Positions 44,463 to 53,243 of a DNA stretch of 64,000 nt are shown one piece after another (positions within the stretch are counted from its first letter, which is position 1; each line of letters opens with the position of its first letter). A program made the position numbers and the translations under genes. This stretch comes from Clostridiales bacterium (GTDB lineage Bacteria > Bacillota > Clostridia > Oscillospirales > Acutalibacteraceae): the NCBI GenBank assembly GCA_024690965.1, contig JAILOG010000004.1:22593-86592 (forward strand), given 5' to 3'. The notes beneath the pieces were generated by a model. That model made no database searches and was not told the origin of the DNA. It was given only the letters and a program-made list of their open reading frames with translations.

Positions 44463-44538
44463 TGGAGCGGATGACGAGGCTCGAACTCGCTACCTCCACC
44501 TTGGCAAGGTGGCGCTCTACCGGATGAGCTACATCCGC
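44463..44538 (-). tRNA. tRNA-Gly (GCC)
   Basis: A full cloverleaf can be read on the minus strand: acceptor GCGGATG/CATCCGC, D-stem, anticodon loop CTTGCCAAG with anticodon GCC, T-loop GTTCGAGCC, and encoded CCA. Confidence 0.95.
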
Positions 44539-44544
44539 ATATTG

Positions 44545-44621
44545 TGGCGACCCGGAACGGGCTCGAACCGTCGACCTCTAGCGTGACAGGCTAGCGTTCT
44601 AACCAACTGAACTACCGGGCC
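44545..44621 (-). tRNA. tRNA-Asp (GTC)
   Basis: Minus strand cloverleaf with acceptor GGCCCGG, anticodon loop CCTGTCACG with anticodon GTC, T-loop GGTTCGAGCC and encoded CCA. It is 6 bases from tRNA-Gly. Confidence 0.96.
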
Positions 44622-44628
44622 ACTTAAA

Positions 44629-44704
44629 TGGTGGGAACAATAGGGCTCGAACCTATGACCCTCTGCTTGTAAGGCAGATGCTCTCCCAGCTGAGCTATGC
44701 TCCC
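44629..44704 (-). tRNA. tRNA-Val (TAC)
   Basis: Minus strand cloverleaf with acceptor GGGAGCA, anticodon loop CCTTACAAG with anticodon TAC, T-loop GGTTCGAGCC and encoded CCA. First of the three in transcription order. Confidence 0.95.
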
Positions 44705-44734
44705 ACATTCGCACTTTTGTTGCGCGACTTAAGT

Positions 44735-44763
44735 ATATTACCACAATTACTTAAAGTTGTCAA
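44735..44763 (-). promoter_or_regulatory. tRNA operon promoter
   Basis: Minus strand TTGACA (44758-44763), 17-base spacer, TAATAT (44735-44740), about 31 bases before tRNA-Val. Confidence 0.8.
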
Positions 44764-44830
44764 TAGCCTGTACATATTTTTTTCATTTTTGATTTGCTTC
44801 TTACTGCTTTCGGCAAATATCAATAAATCG

Positions 44831-44859
44831 TTGACACAAAAATTCATATGTTATATAAT
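44831..44859 (+). promoter_or_regulatory. Consensus promoter of the zinc-ribbon/TPM operon
   Basis: TTGACA (44831-44836), 17-base spacer, TATAAT (44854-44859): a full SigA consensus. Confidence 0.9.
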
Positions 44860-44916
44860 TACGGCAGGTGTATGACTAATTATCTGCACAAAAAAACAGG
44901 GAAGGATAATATAGAT

Positions 44917-46014
44917 ATGGCAGGAACTATACTTGAATACAAATGTCCGAGCTGTGGCGGAGCAATAGAATTTGACAGTTCTTCTCAAAAGATGAAGTGT
45001 CCTTATTGCGACTGCGAATTTGATGTTGAGGCACTTAAATATCACGATGAAGAATTAAGCAAGCCCGTACAGGAAGACAATATGCACTGGGACACACAGG
45101 CAGGCTCCGCGTGGTCTCAGGGAGAAACGGATAATATGGCGGTTTTTACCTGCAATTCGTGCGGCGGTGAAATAGTATCTGACGAGAACACAGGCGCCAC
45201 AAGCTGTCCTTACTGCGGAAACCCCGTTGTTATGACAGGCAGGTTTTCAGGCGCATTAAAGCCCGATTATGTTATTCCCTTCAAGCTTGACAAGCAAGCC
45301 GCAAAAGACGGACTGAACAACCATTTAAAAGGAAAAACCTTGTTGCCTAAGATATTTAAAAGCCAAAACCATATTGATGAAATAAAGGGCGTTTACGTTC
45401 CGTTTTGGCTTTTTGACGCTGATTCTTCAGGGAGTGTAAGATACAAATGTACCCGTCTGCGTCACTGGAGCGACCGAAACTACGACTATACCGAAACGTC
45501 ATTTTTCTCCGTGCTTCGTGAGGGAAGCGTAGGCTTTGAGCGTGTTCCCGTAGACGGCTCTTCTCAAATGCCCGATGATCTTATGGAATCAATAGAGCCG
45601 TTCGATTTCAGCGAGGCGGTAGATTTTCAGACAGCTTATCTCGCAGGATACCTTGCAGATAAATATGACGTAACCGCAGAACAGAGTATAGACCGCGCAA
45701 ACACCAGAATTAAAACAAGCACCGAAGATACATTTGCCTCTACAATAGACCCAACATACGCCACAAAAACCGTGGAACAAAGTAATATATCTTTAAGCAA
45801 TTCAAAGGCTAAATATGCGCTTTATCCCGTTTGGCTGCTTAACACTACATACAAAGATAAACACTATCTTTTCGCGATGAACGGTCAAACAGGAAAATTT
45901 GTGGGCGATCTGCCTCTTGACAAAGGCGCTTATTGGAAATGGCGAATGATATTTACGGCTATACTCGCGGCAGTCGGATTCGGAATATTCTGGCTGTATA
46001 AGTTTTTGGGTTAA
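44917..46014 (+). CDS. TFIIB-type zinc-ribbon protein with C-terminal membrane helix
   Basis: The start at 44917 (after GGGAAGGA) gives MAGTILEYKCPSCGG. Two zinc ribbons follow: CPSC...CPYCDC (about residues 9-35) and CNSC...CPYCGN (about 75-105). The middle region is a conserved beta-rich domain (YVIPFKLDKQAAKDGLNNHLKG, GVYVPFWLFDADSSGSVRY) and the C-terminus is one membrane helix (MIFTAILAAVGFGIFWLY). 366 residues. This is a common but uncharacterised family in gut Clostridia. The next gene, a TPM protein, follows by 14 bases and the two are often found together. Confidence 0.85.
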   Translation: MAGTILEYKCPSCGGAIEFDSSSQKMKCPYCDCEFDVEALKYHDEELSKPVQEDNMHWDTQAGSAWSQGETDNMAVFTCNSCGGEIVSDENTGATSCPYCGNPVVMTGRFSGALKPDYVIPFKLDKQAAKDGLNNHLKGKTLLPKIFKSQNHIDEIKGVYVPFWLFDADSSGSVRYKCTRLRHWSDRNYDYTETSFFSVLREGSVGFERVPVDGSSQMPDDLMESIEPFDFSEAVDFQTAYLAGYLADKYDVTAEQSIDRANTRIKTSTEDTFASTIDPTYATKTVEQSNISLSNSKAKYALYPVWLLNTTYKDKHYLFAMNGQTGKFVGDLPLDKGAYWKWRMIFTAILAAVGFGIFWLYKFLG

Positions 46015-46028
46015 GGGGGTGCAATATT

Positions 46029-46901
46029 ATGAATAAAAGAATAATTGCGATAATTTGCACTTTGATAATGATTTTGCCCATGAGTGCGCTTTGCGCCTTT
46101 GCAAATGAAAACAGCTTAGCTTCCGCGGAAGATGCGGAAATTGTTTCCGCTTTGGAAAATCATCCAAACCGTGTAATAGATAACGCCGGGCTTTTAGACG
46201 ACGGTGAAGAAATTTTGCTTAAAGAAAAACTTGATGAAATAAGCGGGCATCATAAAATTGATGTGGTCGTTGTTACAACAAACACATTAGAGGGCAAATC
46301 CGCGGAAGCGTACGCGGACGACTATTTCGACTATAAAGGCTATGGTTTGGGCGGTGATCGCAGCGGCGTTCTGCTGCTAATAAGCATGGAGGACCGCGAC
46401 TGGTGGATATCTACACGCGGATACGGAATAACGGCATTTACGGATTACGGAATACAAGAAATAGGGGAAGAAATAAAGCCTTATCTCTCGGACGGCGACT
46501 ACTTCGACGCTTTTGTAAGGTATGCGGAGCTTTGCGATGATTTTATAATACAAGCGGTAACGGGTAACGCGTATGATATAAACAATCCTCCTGAAACAGC
46601 GAAACGCGGGCCTTCCGCAAAAACTATTGTTATTGCTGTTTTAGCTTGTCTGGGCGGAGGATTCTTATTCGCCGGTATCCCTGTAGGCATAATGAAAGGT
46701 AAGCTCAAATCGGTAAGAATGAACCCCGACGCAAAGAATTATGTTCGTGACGGAAGCTTTGTTCTTACAAATCAAAGAGATATGTTCCTTTACAGAACAG
46801 TTACAAGAACAGCAAAACCGAAAAACTCCTCCTCGGGCGGCAGTTCAACGCACCACAGCTCATCAGGTGCTTCTCACGGCGGAGGCGGCGGAAAATTCTG
46901 A
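46029..46901 (+). CDS. TPM-domain membrane protein
   Basis: A signal peptide (residues 1-26, cleavage near CAFA) is followed by a TPM/YgcG-type domain (VIDNAGLLDDGEEILLKEKLDEISGHHKIDVVVVTT, then GDRSGVLLLISMEDRDWWISTRG). A membrane helix (TIVIAVLACLGGGFLFAGIPVGIM) lies near residues 200-222 and the tail is Ser/His/Gly-rich, ending GGGGGKF. 290 residues. Members have been linked to membrane-protein quality control and, in one plant case, to phosphatase activity; the role here is unknown. AAGGGGGTG precedes the ATG. Confidence 0.88.
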   Translation: MNKRIIAIICTLIMILPMSALCAFANENSLASAEDAEIVSALENHPNRVIDNAGLLDDGEEILLKEKLDEISGHHKIDVVVVTTNTLEGKSAEAYADDYFDYKGYGLGGDRSGVLLLISMEDRDWWISTRGYGITAFTDYGIQEIGEEIKPYLSDGDYFDAFVRYAELCDDFIIQAVTGNAYDINNPPETAKRGPSAKTIVIAVLACLGGGFLFAGIPVGIMKGKLKSVRMNPDAKNYVRDGSFVLTNQRDMFLYRTVTRTAKPKNSSSGGSSTHHSSSGASHGGGGGKF

Positions 46902-46931
46902 TAGGATTCCATAATAATCAAATTAATAACG

Positions 46932-46979
46932 CTCCGCAAATACAGGCTAACTGCCTGATATCTGCGGAGCTGTTTTTAT
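46932..46979. terminator. Duplicated terminator, copy 1
   Basis: CTCCGCA/TGCGGAG arms with an inner CAGGC/GCCTG hairpin and TGTTTTTAT after it. This 48-base unit is repeated exactly at 47304-47351. It terminates the TPM operon. Confidence 0.85.
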
Positions 46980-47064
46980 GCAGCGTACAAACCATGCTCG
47001 TCCCTGCGCCATAGCCCAAAAATGATAGATATTCCCTGCCTAAAACGAAGCGGGGGGCTCTCGT

Positions 47065-47097
47065 CCACCCAGCGGGGGGCGCAGCGCCCCCGGGTGG
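47065..47097. repeat. GC-rich nested hairpin
   Basis: CCACCC (47065-47070) pairs with GGGTGG (47092-47097), enclosing GGGGGCGC/GCGCCCCC (47075-47091). GC content is well above the surroundings. Confidence 0.7.
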
Positions 47098-47112
47098 TCG
47101 CGAAAGGGAATT

Positions 47113-47149
47113 CCAAAGGGGGAAACATCCGACGGGGTTCCCCCTTTGG
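47113..47149. repeat. 12-bp perfect inverted repeat
   Basis: CCAAAGGGGGAA (47113-47124) and TTCCCCCTTTGG (47138-47149). The right arm is part of dispersed repeat copy B. Confidence 0.7.
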
Positions 47150-47244
47150 TGTCCTTTGCCTACTTTCTCACATGGGAAAGTAGGTGCCTGCCCGGCATTA
47201 GGGCAAAACTCAGGGTTAAACCAAATCATCGATTTCCACCTCAT
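47131..47244 (-). repeat. Dispersed repeat, copy B
   Basis: Reverse-complement match to 37962-38075, including the hairpin that pairs CCTACTTTC with GAAAGTAGG. In this copy the repeat is joined directly to the two-hairpin repeat at 47236-47282. Confidence 0.75.
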
Positions 47245-47282
47245 CCGTCACCTGCGGTGACACCTTCTCCTCAAGGAGAAGG
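47236..47282 (+). repeat. Two-hairpin repeat, copy 1
   Basis: CCACC, then a GTCACC/GGTGAC hairpin and a CCTTCTCCT/AGGAGAAGG hairpin. A second copy with compensating base changes is at 61113-61159. Such units are widespread in gut Clostridia genomes; this statement is from memory. Confidence 0.75.
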
Positions 47283-47303
47283 CATTTCGGCAACTAAAAT
47301 CGA

Positions 47304-47351
47304 CTCCGCAAATACAGGCTAACTGCCTGATATCTGCGGAGCTGTTTTTAT
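47304..47351. terminator. Duplicated terminator, copy 2
   Basis: Identical over 48 bases to 46932-46979, in direct orientation, 372 bases downstream. It lies 72 bases past the DUF1643 stop. Confidence 0.85.
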
Positions 47352-47422
47352 CGCAATGTTAAGCATTATCAATTTACAGTAAAATAGCTCTATTCAAAGG
47401 AAAATTATTTTAAAGATAAAGA

Positions 47423-48049
47423 CTAAATCAGCCTGCTTATATAACCGTCTATATCAAACAAATCAAGCGTGCTGTCTTTCTTTAAATATAACGGATGGTG
47501 CGGATGGCCTTTCACCGATATTTTACCGCAAGAAAACCATTTAGCGCCGTATTTGTCTGCAATACGTTTCATATCTACAAGGCATTTTGCGAGATACAGA
47601 CGTTTTTCAATTATGTTTCCGCTTGCCACCCACACACCGGGCGGGCTGTTTTTATCGCACAAATTAAGGGCATACTCAAAAGCTTTAAGATTCTCTCTGT
47701 GGAGAACTGCATTAAAGCTTTGTTCCATATCGTTAGGGTCTGTGGCACGCTGAGGGTACACGTTGAGCATAATAAAGCTGTCAAATCCGTTATAAAAGGC
47801 GATACGCTCAACCGATTTCAGCGTATTGTCGAGCGCGTCGGGCTTCGCCGTTGATGGGTTTATCCCAACGCAGATTAGCGGATTTTTGCCTCTTGTACCC
47901 AATATGTATCTGTATTCTGTGTATGTGTTCGGCACATACAGCCATTTTGCAATATCATAGTCGGCGTTTTCAATCAGCGCATCGGAAAGCGCCCTATCAA
48001 ACGACAATATTTTAAGCCCGCCTGTTTCGCACTGAGGAATATGTCTCAA
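47423..48049 (-). CDS. DUF1643 family protein
   Basis: This is a 208-residue protein with the family motif ICVGINPSTAKPDALDNTLKSV near residues 60-80, then FIMLNVYPQRATDP, VWVASGN and the His-rich GHPHHPLYL near the C-terminus. The fold resembles uracil-DNA-glycosylase-like proteins (NPSTA and HP motifs), but activity is not known. The start is a TTG three bases after the cca stop, 9 bases from AGGAG, which lies inside cca. Confidence 0.85.
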   Translation of the reverse strand: MRHIPQCETGGLKILSFDRALSDALIENADYDIAKWLYVPNTYTEYRYILGTRGKNPLICVGINPSTAKPDALDNTLKSVERIAFYNGFDSFIMLNVYPQRATDPNDMEQSFNAVLHRENLKAFEYALNLCDKNSPPGVWVASGNIIEKRLYLAKCLVDMKRIADKYGAKWFSCGKISVKGHPHHPLYLKKDSTLDLFDIDGYISRLI

Positions 48050-48052
48050 AAC

Positions 48053-49405
48053 TTATTTCTCCTTTACTGTGTATTTTTCTTTCGTGTATTCCAAAAGGCG
48101 GTCTCGGTCGTTTTCAAGCTCCCCCGACAACACCTTATACAGCAAATCGTCTAATATCTCCCCTATTTTCTTTCCGCGCGGCACACCCAACGATAATATA
48201 TCGTTGCCGTTAACTTTTAAGTCTGCGTGTTTGCAGCAAAGATTTGATTCGGTTATTTTTTTGAGCATTTCATAAAGCTCGTTTATGTGCATTTCCTTAT
48301 CTTTGCTTATTTCGGTTTTTTGGCCGAATGTATCTGCTTTTGTAAGGATAATAAGCTTTTCTGTAAGCTCATATCCTAGTATTCCGTAAAGCCTGCGCAT
48401 ACCCTTCAGTCCTATATCCCCTGTGCGGCAGTGATATTTAACAAGCATCGCAACGTTATTTGTGAGCGCATTTGACTGCTTCAGGCTTTTCATAACGGAT
48501 ATTGCAATCTCCTCGCTAATCTCTGCGTGTCCGTAAAAATGCCCTATTCCGTTTTCGTCTTTTGTTTTGCATTTCGGCTTTCCTATATCGTGAAACAGCG
48601 CGGCAAGACGAACCTCTAAATCAGGCGGCGTGTTTTTTATAACATTAATTGTATGCTGCCAAACATCAAAGTCATGATGGGGATTGTCCTGCGGAAAATT
48701 GAACATCGCTTTTATCTGGGGCATACACACGGCAAAAACTTCTTTGTATTCGTTCAGTATATCTGCCGCGTTATCACAGACCATAAGCTTGTTGAATTCG
48801 GCGCATACCCGTTCACGCGATATATTACCGAGCAAATGCTTTTGCCCGAGCATTGCGTCTCGGGTTTGCTCTTCAATGCTAAGCCCGAAACGTGCCGCAA
48901 AACGCAGCCCTCTTAGTATTCTCAGGCTGTCCTCTTCAAACCGTTTCCGAGGGTCACCAACGCATCTCAGTATTTTGTTATTAATATCGCTTTCGCCCCC
49001 GAATATGTCAATTACGCCTGTATCGGGGCTGTAAGCAAGCGCGTTTATGGTAAAATCGCGTCTCGCAAGGTCATTTTTAATGTCACGTGTAAAGCTTACG
49101 CTGTCGGGATGACGGTTATCGCTGTACTTGCCGTCTGTGCGATAAGTCGTTATCTCTACCGCTGTGTGGTTTATAATTACGGTGACAGTGCCGTGCTTTA
49201 AGCCGTTTGTAAGCGTTTTGAAACCTTCAAAAATGTTCAAAATTTCATTGGGCAGGGCGTTTGTCGCGATGTCATAATCGTTTATGGATATATTCAAAAT
49301 ACCGTCGCGGACACATCCTCCCACAACAAAAGCCTCGTATCCGTGTTCTTTAAGGCTGTTTATTACAAAAGTTATGTGACTCGGCAACGGTATTTTACAA
49401 TTCAT
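48053..49405 (-). CDS. cca: CCA tRNA nucleotidyltransferase with HD domain
   Basis: This enzyme adds or repairs the 3' CCA of tRNAs. The class II nucleotidyltransferase head has GGCVRDGILN and the metal-binding DYDIAT; RRDFTINALAY and LRILRGLRFAARFG follow. An HD phosphohydrolase domain (HDFDVWQHTINVI...LFHDIGKP) sits in the C-terminal half. 450 residues. All three tRNAs in this window already encode CCA, so the role may be repair. No strong Shine-Dalgarno site is seen before ATG 49405. Confidence 0.94.
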   Translation of the reverse strand: MNCKIPLPSHITFVINSLKEHGYEAFVVGGCVRDGILNISINDYDIATNALPNEILNIFEGFKTLTNGLKHGTVTVIINHTAVEITTYRTDGKYSDNRHPDSVSFTRDIKNDLARRDFTINALAYSPDTGVIDIFGGESDINNKILRCVGDPRKRFEEDSLRILRGLRFAARFGLSIEEQTRDAMLGQKHLLGNISRERVCAEFNKLMVCDNAADILNEYKEVFAVCMPQIKAMFNFPQDNPHHDFDVWQHTINVIKNTPPDLEVRLAALFHDIGKPKCKTKDENGIGHFYGHAEISEEIAISVMKSLKQSNALTNNVAMLVKYHCRTGDIGLKGMRRLYGILGYELTEKLIILTKADTFGQKTEISKDKEMHINELYEMLKKITESNLCCKHADLKVNGNDILSLGVPRGKKIGEILDDLLYKVLSGELENDRDRLLEYTKEKYTVKEK

Positions 49406-49455
49406 TATTAACTTGCGCCGTTAAAGGCGGCTTTCCTTTCTTTTATTATGGGAAG

Positions 49456-51387
49456 TTATTCCACTCTCAAAACCTTTTCTTTTTTAGCGGCTTTTCTTCT
49501 TTTTCTTCTTTTGTGTAGCTTAACTATTAAAACTATTATCAAAACTATTATCGCTATAAGCAGCAATACAACTGCGTAAATGATAAGTGTTGTTTTGTTT
49601 GGCTTACTTATTATAGAAAAGAAATTTGAGTCATCGTCTACTATCTTTCTGCCTTCCTCCGCGGAGTATCTCTCAGGTATCGTACTCAAACCCTTTTCTT
49701 TTTTGTCGAACGATTCAAGATACTGTGCCAAAGCCCACCAAGCCTTCAGCTCCTTATCTCCGTCATAAATTATACATTCATTAAAGTCGGTTATGGGGTT
49801 GCCGTCTTTATCCTTTGGCGTAAGCGACAGTATACCCATAGATTTGTCCGTAACGGCTCCCAGCATCTGACCCGAATATAAGTCCGCGATAACTCTGTAA
49901 AGCTTGCTGTCGTCAATTTCTTCGGTGGTGCCGTCATCATTTACTATGTGTATGTCGGTCACCTTGTTAAGTATTATCCTGTTTGGATTAAAAGTAAATG
50001 AAAGATTGGTGAAGAACAGCATTGTGCCGTCCATAAAGTCAGAAATAGAGGCGTCTATCTCGCAGGCGGTCTTAATTTCTTCACCCGTAAGATATACAGA
50101 GATAAGCGGATATCCGGGTATTTTGTCGGGCCCTATGCCAAGGCTTAATACTTCAAATGCGTTGCTGGCGGTTATCTCCCCTTCTCTGAAGCTCGAACGG
50201 ATAACTCCGTTTGGCACTACAGCAAAATCTATTTTTTCTCCCGATGGTCCCTCAGCCTTTTGTGCCGCGTACTTAAAAGAATCCGCGAGCAAATTGCCGA
50301 GCGTATGTTCCTTGTGCTGGTCGTATATAGTTTCACAGTCAATAAATGTATACGGGCTGTAAGCGATAACATCCCCCGGACCTTTATACCCGAATTGCTT
50401 TAAATAGTCCGATGTTAAAGCTTTAAACTCCTCAGCCTTTTTCAAAAGCTCTTTATCCTGTGCGATGCTCTTGTCAAGCGGGATAATCTTGTAATAATCT
50501 ATGTTCCACGCGCCGCTTTCTGTTTGGGTAAGCTCTATTTTTCCCAAATTGCTTGCGTATTCACCACAGGAAACGATAGCGGTATCTCCGCACATAAGCG
50601 GTTGTTCCCATGTAGAATGTGTATGACCGCTTATTATTATGTCAATATCCGGTACATTTTTCGCAAGTACATAGTCCTCACTTTTCTCTGTGTCCTCGCT
50701 TGTGCCTGAGTGAGAGAGACAAACTATTATATCAGGATTCTCTTCTTTAATCATTTTGTCAACGGTCTCTTTCGCGCTTTCGCTTATGTTTTTGAAAGCA
50801 AGACCGCTGTTTGGCGCGCAGTCGTCCGCGTCTTCACCCAATACGCCGAAAAGGCCTACCTTTACGTCGCCTTTTTGAATTATCGCATAATCTTCGTATG
50901 CGCCGAAATTATTCATCGCTTCTTTTAACTGTGCCGTATATGCACCTGTGGAGGCGTCCCAATCTATATTTGATATAAGCATATAAGGAAGACGGTCGCC
51001 GCTTTTACGTGCCGAGTCGAGCATATTCGCAAGTCCGTCGGCTCCGTAGTCAAATTCGTGATTACCGAACGTCGTGGCGTCGTAACCCATAAGCCCCAGC
51101 AGTCTGAGCTCAAGCGCATACTCTGAAAAAACAGACTGATACAGTGTTCCCATAGAAAAGTCTCCGCCGTCTACGATAAGCGTATCGCTGTCTTCTTTCA
51201 AGGTTTCGTTTATCAACGTTTTTATACGGGCAAAGCCGCCTGTGCCGTCGATTTTTTCGTCAACATTAGAGTGCATATCATGAGAAAAAAGCACGGTCAA
51301 AGTTTTTGCCTGTGTGTCACCCAAGGCGTAAGAAGAAAGCGCGATAACCATAAGAATTGACATAAGAATTGCGATTAGTTTTTTCAT
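49456..51387 (-). CDS. Membrane-anchored 5'-nucleotidase/2',3'-cyclic phosphodiesterase family protein
   Basis: This is an outer-surface metallophosphoesterase that releases phosphate from nucleotides. Residues 1-24 are a signal peptide. The metal site motifs are LFSHDMHSN, VDGGDFSMG, FGNHEFDYG and IISGHTHS. The C-terminal 5'-nucleotidase domain (about 330-560) has IDFAVVPNGVIRSSFREGEIT. A single C-terminal helix (LIIYAVVLLLIAIIVLIIVLI) and a basic tail anchor it. 643 residues. It is preceded by a PH-like membrane protein gene. Confidence 0.94.
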   Translation of the reverse strand: MKKLIAILMSILMVIALSSYALGDTQAKTLTVLFSHDMHSNVDEKIDGTGGFARIKTLINETLKEDSDTLIVDGGDFSMGTLYQSVFSEYALELRLLGLMGYDATTFGNHEFDYGADGLANMLDSARKSGDRLPYMLISNIDWDASTGAYTAQLKEAMNNFGAYEDYAIIQKGDVKVGLFGVLGEDADDCAPNSGLAFKNISESAKETVDKMIKEENPDIIVCLSHSGTSEDTEKSEDYVLAKNVPDIDIIISGHTHSTWEQPLMCGDTAIVSCGEYASNLGKIELTQTESGAWNIDYYKIIPLDKSIAQDKELLKKAEEFKALTSDYLKQFGYKGPGDVIAYSPYTFIDCETIYDQHKEHTLGNLLADSFKYAAQKAEGPSGEKIDFAVVPNGVIRSSFREGEITASNAFEVLSLGIGPDKIPGYPLISVYLTGEEIKTACEIDASISDFMDGTMLFFTNLSFTFNPNRIILNKVTDIHIVNDDGTTEEIDDSKLYRVIADLYSGQMLGAVTDKSMGILSLTPKDKDGNPITDFNECIIYDGDKELKAWWALAQYLESFDKKEKGLSTIPERYSAEEGRKIVDDDSNFFSIISKPNKTTLIIYAVVLLLIAIIVLIIVLIVKLHKRRKRRKAAKKEKVLRVE

Positions 51388-51413
51388 TTTGCGAGTCTCC
51401 TTTATACTTTGTT

Positions 51414-51929
51414 TTAATGAATATTGTTTTGTGTTATCATCCTTTGCACGGTTTTAAGCATTTTTTCATTGGGCGAAAACAAAAGCATACATTCGCCCTT
51501 TTGTGTTGCAGATTTAAAGAATAGGGCAATACAGTCGTCATAATATCCGCAATAATCGTATACTCTTTCATAAGCGGCGTTGTCGTGGAGCGACGGAATA
51601 TATTTTTCCGCCTTTTCCACTCTGTGTAAATCAATCTTTATAAGGTTTTTGCGTTTGCGGTTGTCAATAATTTTGCAAACAGAAAGCTCGCCCGAAACAA
51701 CGCTGTATTCATAATCTATATTAAGCGAGGTCCAAAAAAACCAAACGCCGTAAACGCACAGCAATAAGAGAAACGCCGCAACAACAAAGCAATAATATAT
51801 TTGTGTAACAAGCCCTATAAACGCCGTTAAAGCAGGTATCGCGGCGGCGCAAAGAAGAATAAGAGCTTTGCAGGCAAATGTTTTGGCTGTAGGTTTTCTA
51901 TGAACCGTATGTTCGCAAATAAAATCCAT
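51414..51929 (-). CDS. Small membrane protein with PH-like domain, unknown function
   Basis: Two adjacent helices (ALILLCAAAIPALTAFIGLV and CFVVAAFLLLLCVYGVWFFW) occupy residues about 22-68. The C-terminal beta-rich half (IDYEYSVVSGELSVCKIIDNRKRK, then LIKIDLHRVEKAEKY) resembles bacterial PH-like domains of the DUF6106 type. 171 residues. It lies between a nucleotidyltransferase-family gene and the 5'-nucleotidase. Role unknown. Confidence 0.7.
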   Translation of the reverse strand: MDFICEHTVHRKPTAKTFACKALILLCAAAIPALTAFIGLVTQIYYCFVVAAFLLLLCVYGVWFFWTSLNIDYEYSVVSGELSVCKIIDNRKRKNLIKIDLHRVEKAEKYIPSLHDNAAYERVYDYCGYYDDCIALFFKSATQKGECMLLFSPNEKMLKTVQRMITQNNIH

Positions 51930-51972
51930 TTTATGTTAAAACCGGTGTTTATAAGCCGGTTTCCTCCGTTTG

Positions 51973-53136
51973 TTAATTGTTTACAGCTCCGCAGATAGAG
52001 TACACCTTATCGCAAAAGCTTTCGTATTTGAGGTATCTTTTATAATCTCTTTTGCTTGATTTTCGGTTTATAATTCCCTTTTTAAATAAGGTATGAACAT
52101 AACAAAAATATATCGCCCGCGGATGCTTTTTAAGTATGGGATAGTTTCTGTAACGCCTTTCCTGATAAAAGGTCGTGTACCATAAATAATATAAATATTT
52201 GAATTTTAGGTGTTTTGCGGATTTTTTCTTTATAAGGGACGATACAAACCCCGATTCGCTTCCGAAACACCCATGCATATAAATATATTTTAATAAGTCT
52301 TTTTCATCGAATGAAAGGCAGAAGTTCGATGCGTGCGAAAAAAGTTTATCGGCTAAGTCCGACATGACGCTGTTAAATTTCCGCAAATCAAGCGCTTGAA
52401 GCTTTGTTTTTATATGTTCTCGGCTAAGCCCGTCCCGCAATTGCAGATTTAGAAAATACAGATCAAGCAAAAAGCGCAGTCCCGCTCCCCCGCCCGTAAA
52501 GTGCTTATAAAAATGGGCAACCGAAAAAACATATACATCCTCAAACGGCATTTTGCGTATATGGTTATAACCTGCCTCTAAAGGGCAATCACGCAAAATA
52601 CTATTGTAATGAGCATATGCGGGATTTTCACTTTCAAGCGCATATTTATGAAGCTCGTAAATAAGGCCGTCTTTCTCAAAAACAGTATCTTTTTTGCCTT
52701 CGTCTGTTTTTGTAAAGCCTAAATCAGCCATTATTGTTTCGGCTTCGTTCTTCTTTTCACAAGCTACGAGAATATCTTCATCCAAGCTTATGCGCGGCAT
52801 ATTGTCGGGATAATACTTTCTTATGTCAGTGCCCTTAAAAGGCATTGCGTCAACAGCGTTTTTCTCAAATTCCAAGAGTATTTTTTTGCTACACTCAGAA
52901 TACTTGACCTCATTTTCCAACGCCGTTTGCAGATCTCTTTGAAAAAGGCTTATAACTTCGTCATCATTACAAAAATCCTGTGCCACACAAGCTATACACG
53001 ATGTTATAAGATGCCTTTTTGCAAAAATAAATACGTCTTTTGCCGTAACGCCTTGGGGCAGAGGCTCAGGCTTTAAGTTGTTTACAGCGCAACGGATAAG
53101 GTGGACGGTATAATCGCCGACAGCGTTAATATCCAA
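51973..53136 (-). CDS. Uncharacterised nucleotidyltransferase-family protein
   Basis: The region AMPFKGTDIRKYYPDNMPRISLDEDILV matches the KG-D...R...D-D active site of the NTP_transf_5 family, which is often found with polysaccharide or lanthipeptide-like clusters. The rest is alpha-helical and ends in a basic tail. A TTG at 53136, five bases after GGTGAGG, is the preferred start (about 388 residues); an ATG at 53208 extends it by 24 mostly hydrophobic residues without a ribosome site. The SLDEDILV segment has Leu where the family often has Asp. Substrate unknown. Confidence 0.7.
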   Translation of the reverse strand: MDINAVGDYTVHLIRCAVNNLKPEPLPQGVTAKDVFIFAKRHLITSCIACVAQDFCNDDEVISLFQRDLQTALENEVKYSECSKKILLEFEKNAVDAMPFKGTDIRKYYPDNMPRISLDEDILVACEKKNEAETIMADLGFTKTDEGKKDTVFEKDGLIYELHKYALESENPAYAHYNSILRDCPLEAGYNHIRKMPFEDVYVFSVAHFYKHFTGGGAGLRFLLDLYFLNLQLRDGLSREHIKTKLQALDLRKFNSVMSDLADKLFSHASNFCLSFDEKDLLKYIYMHGCFGSESGFVSSLIKKKSAKHLKFKYLYYLWYTTFYQERRYRNYPILKKHPRAIYFCYVHTLFKKGIINRKSSKRDYKRYLKYESFCDKVYSICGAVNN

Positions 53137-53243
53137 TATTGCCTCACCCTTTCCAAAAAAATACCGTATTACAGAATAATGCAGCACTGCCAAAAAGCCG
53201 AACTGCATTATAAACCCCGTTTGTTATTATTAATAGAGATATC

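Larger units (their letters stand above)
46902..47422. other. Gene-free island of stacked hairpins between convergent genes
   Basis: No credible gene is present. From left to right it holds a terminator, a GC-rich double hairpin (47065-47097), a 12-bp inverted repeat (47113-47149), dispersed repeat copy B, a two-hairpin repeat, and an exact second copy of the first terminator. The frame 46918-47244 on the minus strand is open only through the repeat and is not considered a gene. Confidence 0.75.

Noticed and set aside
44463..44704. tRNA cluster as a mobile-element integration site
   Set aside because: No integrase, no duplicated tRNA 3' end and no attachment-like repeat was found nearby.
46918..47244. 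Minus-strand frame of 108 codons in the hairpin island
   Set aside because: It is open only through the dispersed repeat; the same peptide occurs at 37963-38163 with different ends, as expected of a repeat and not of a gene.
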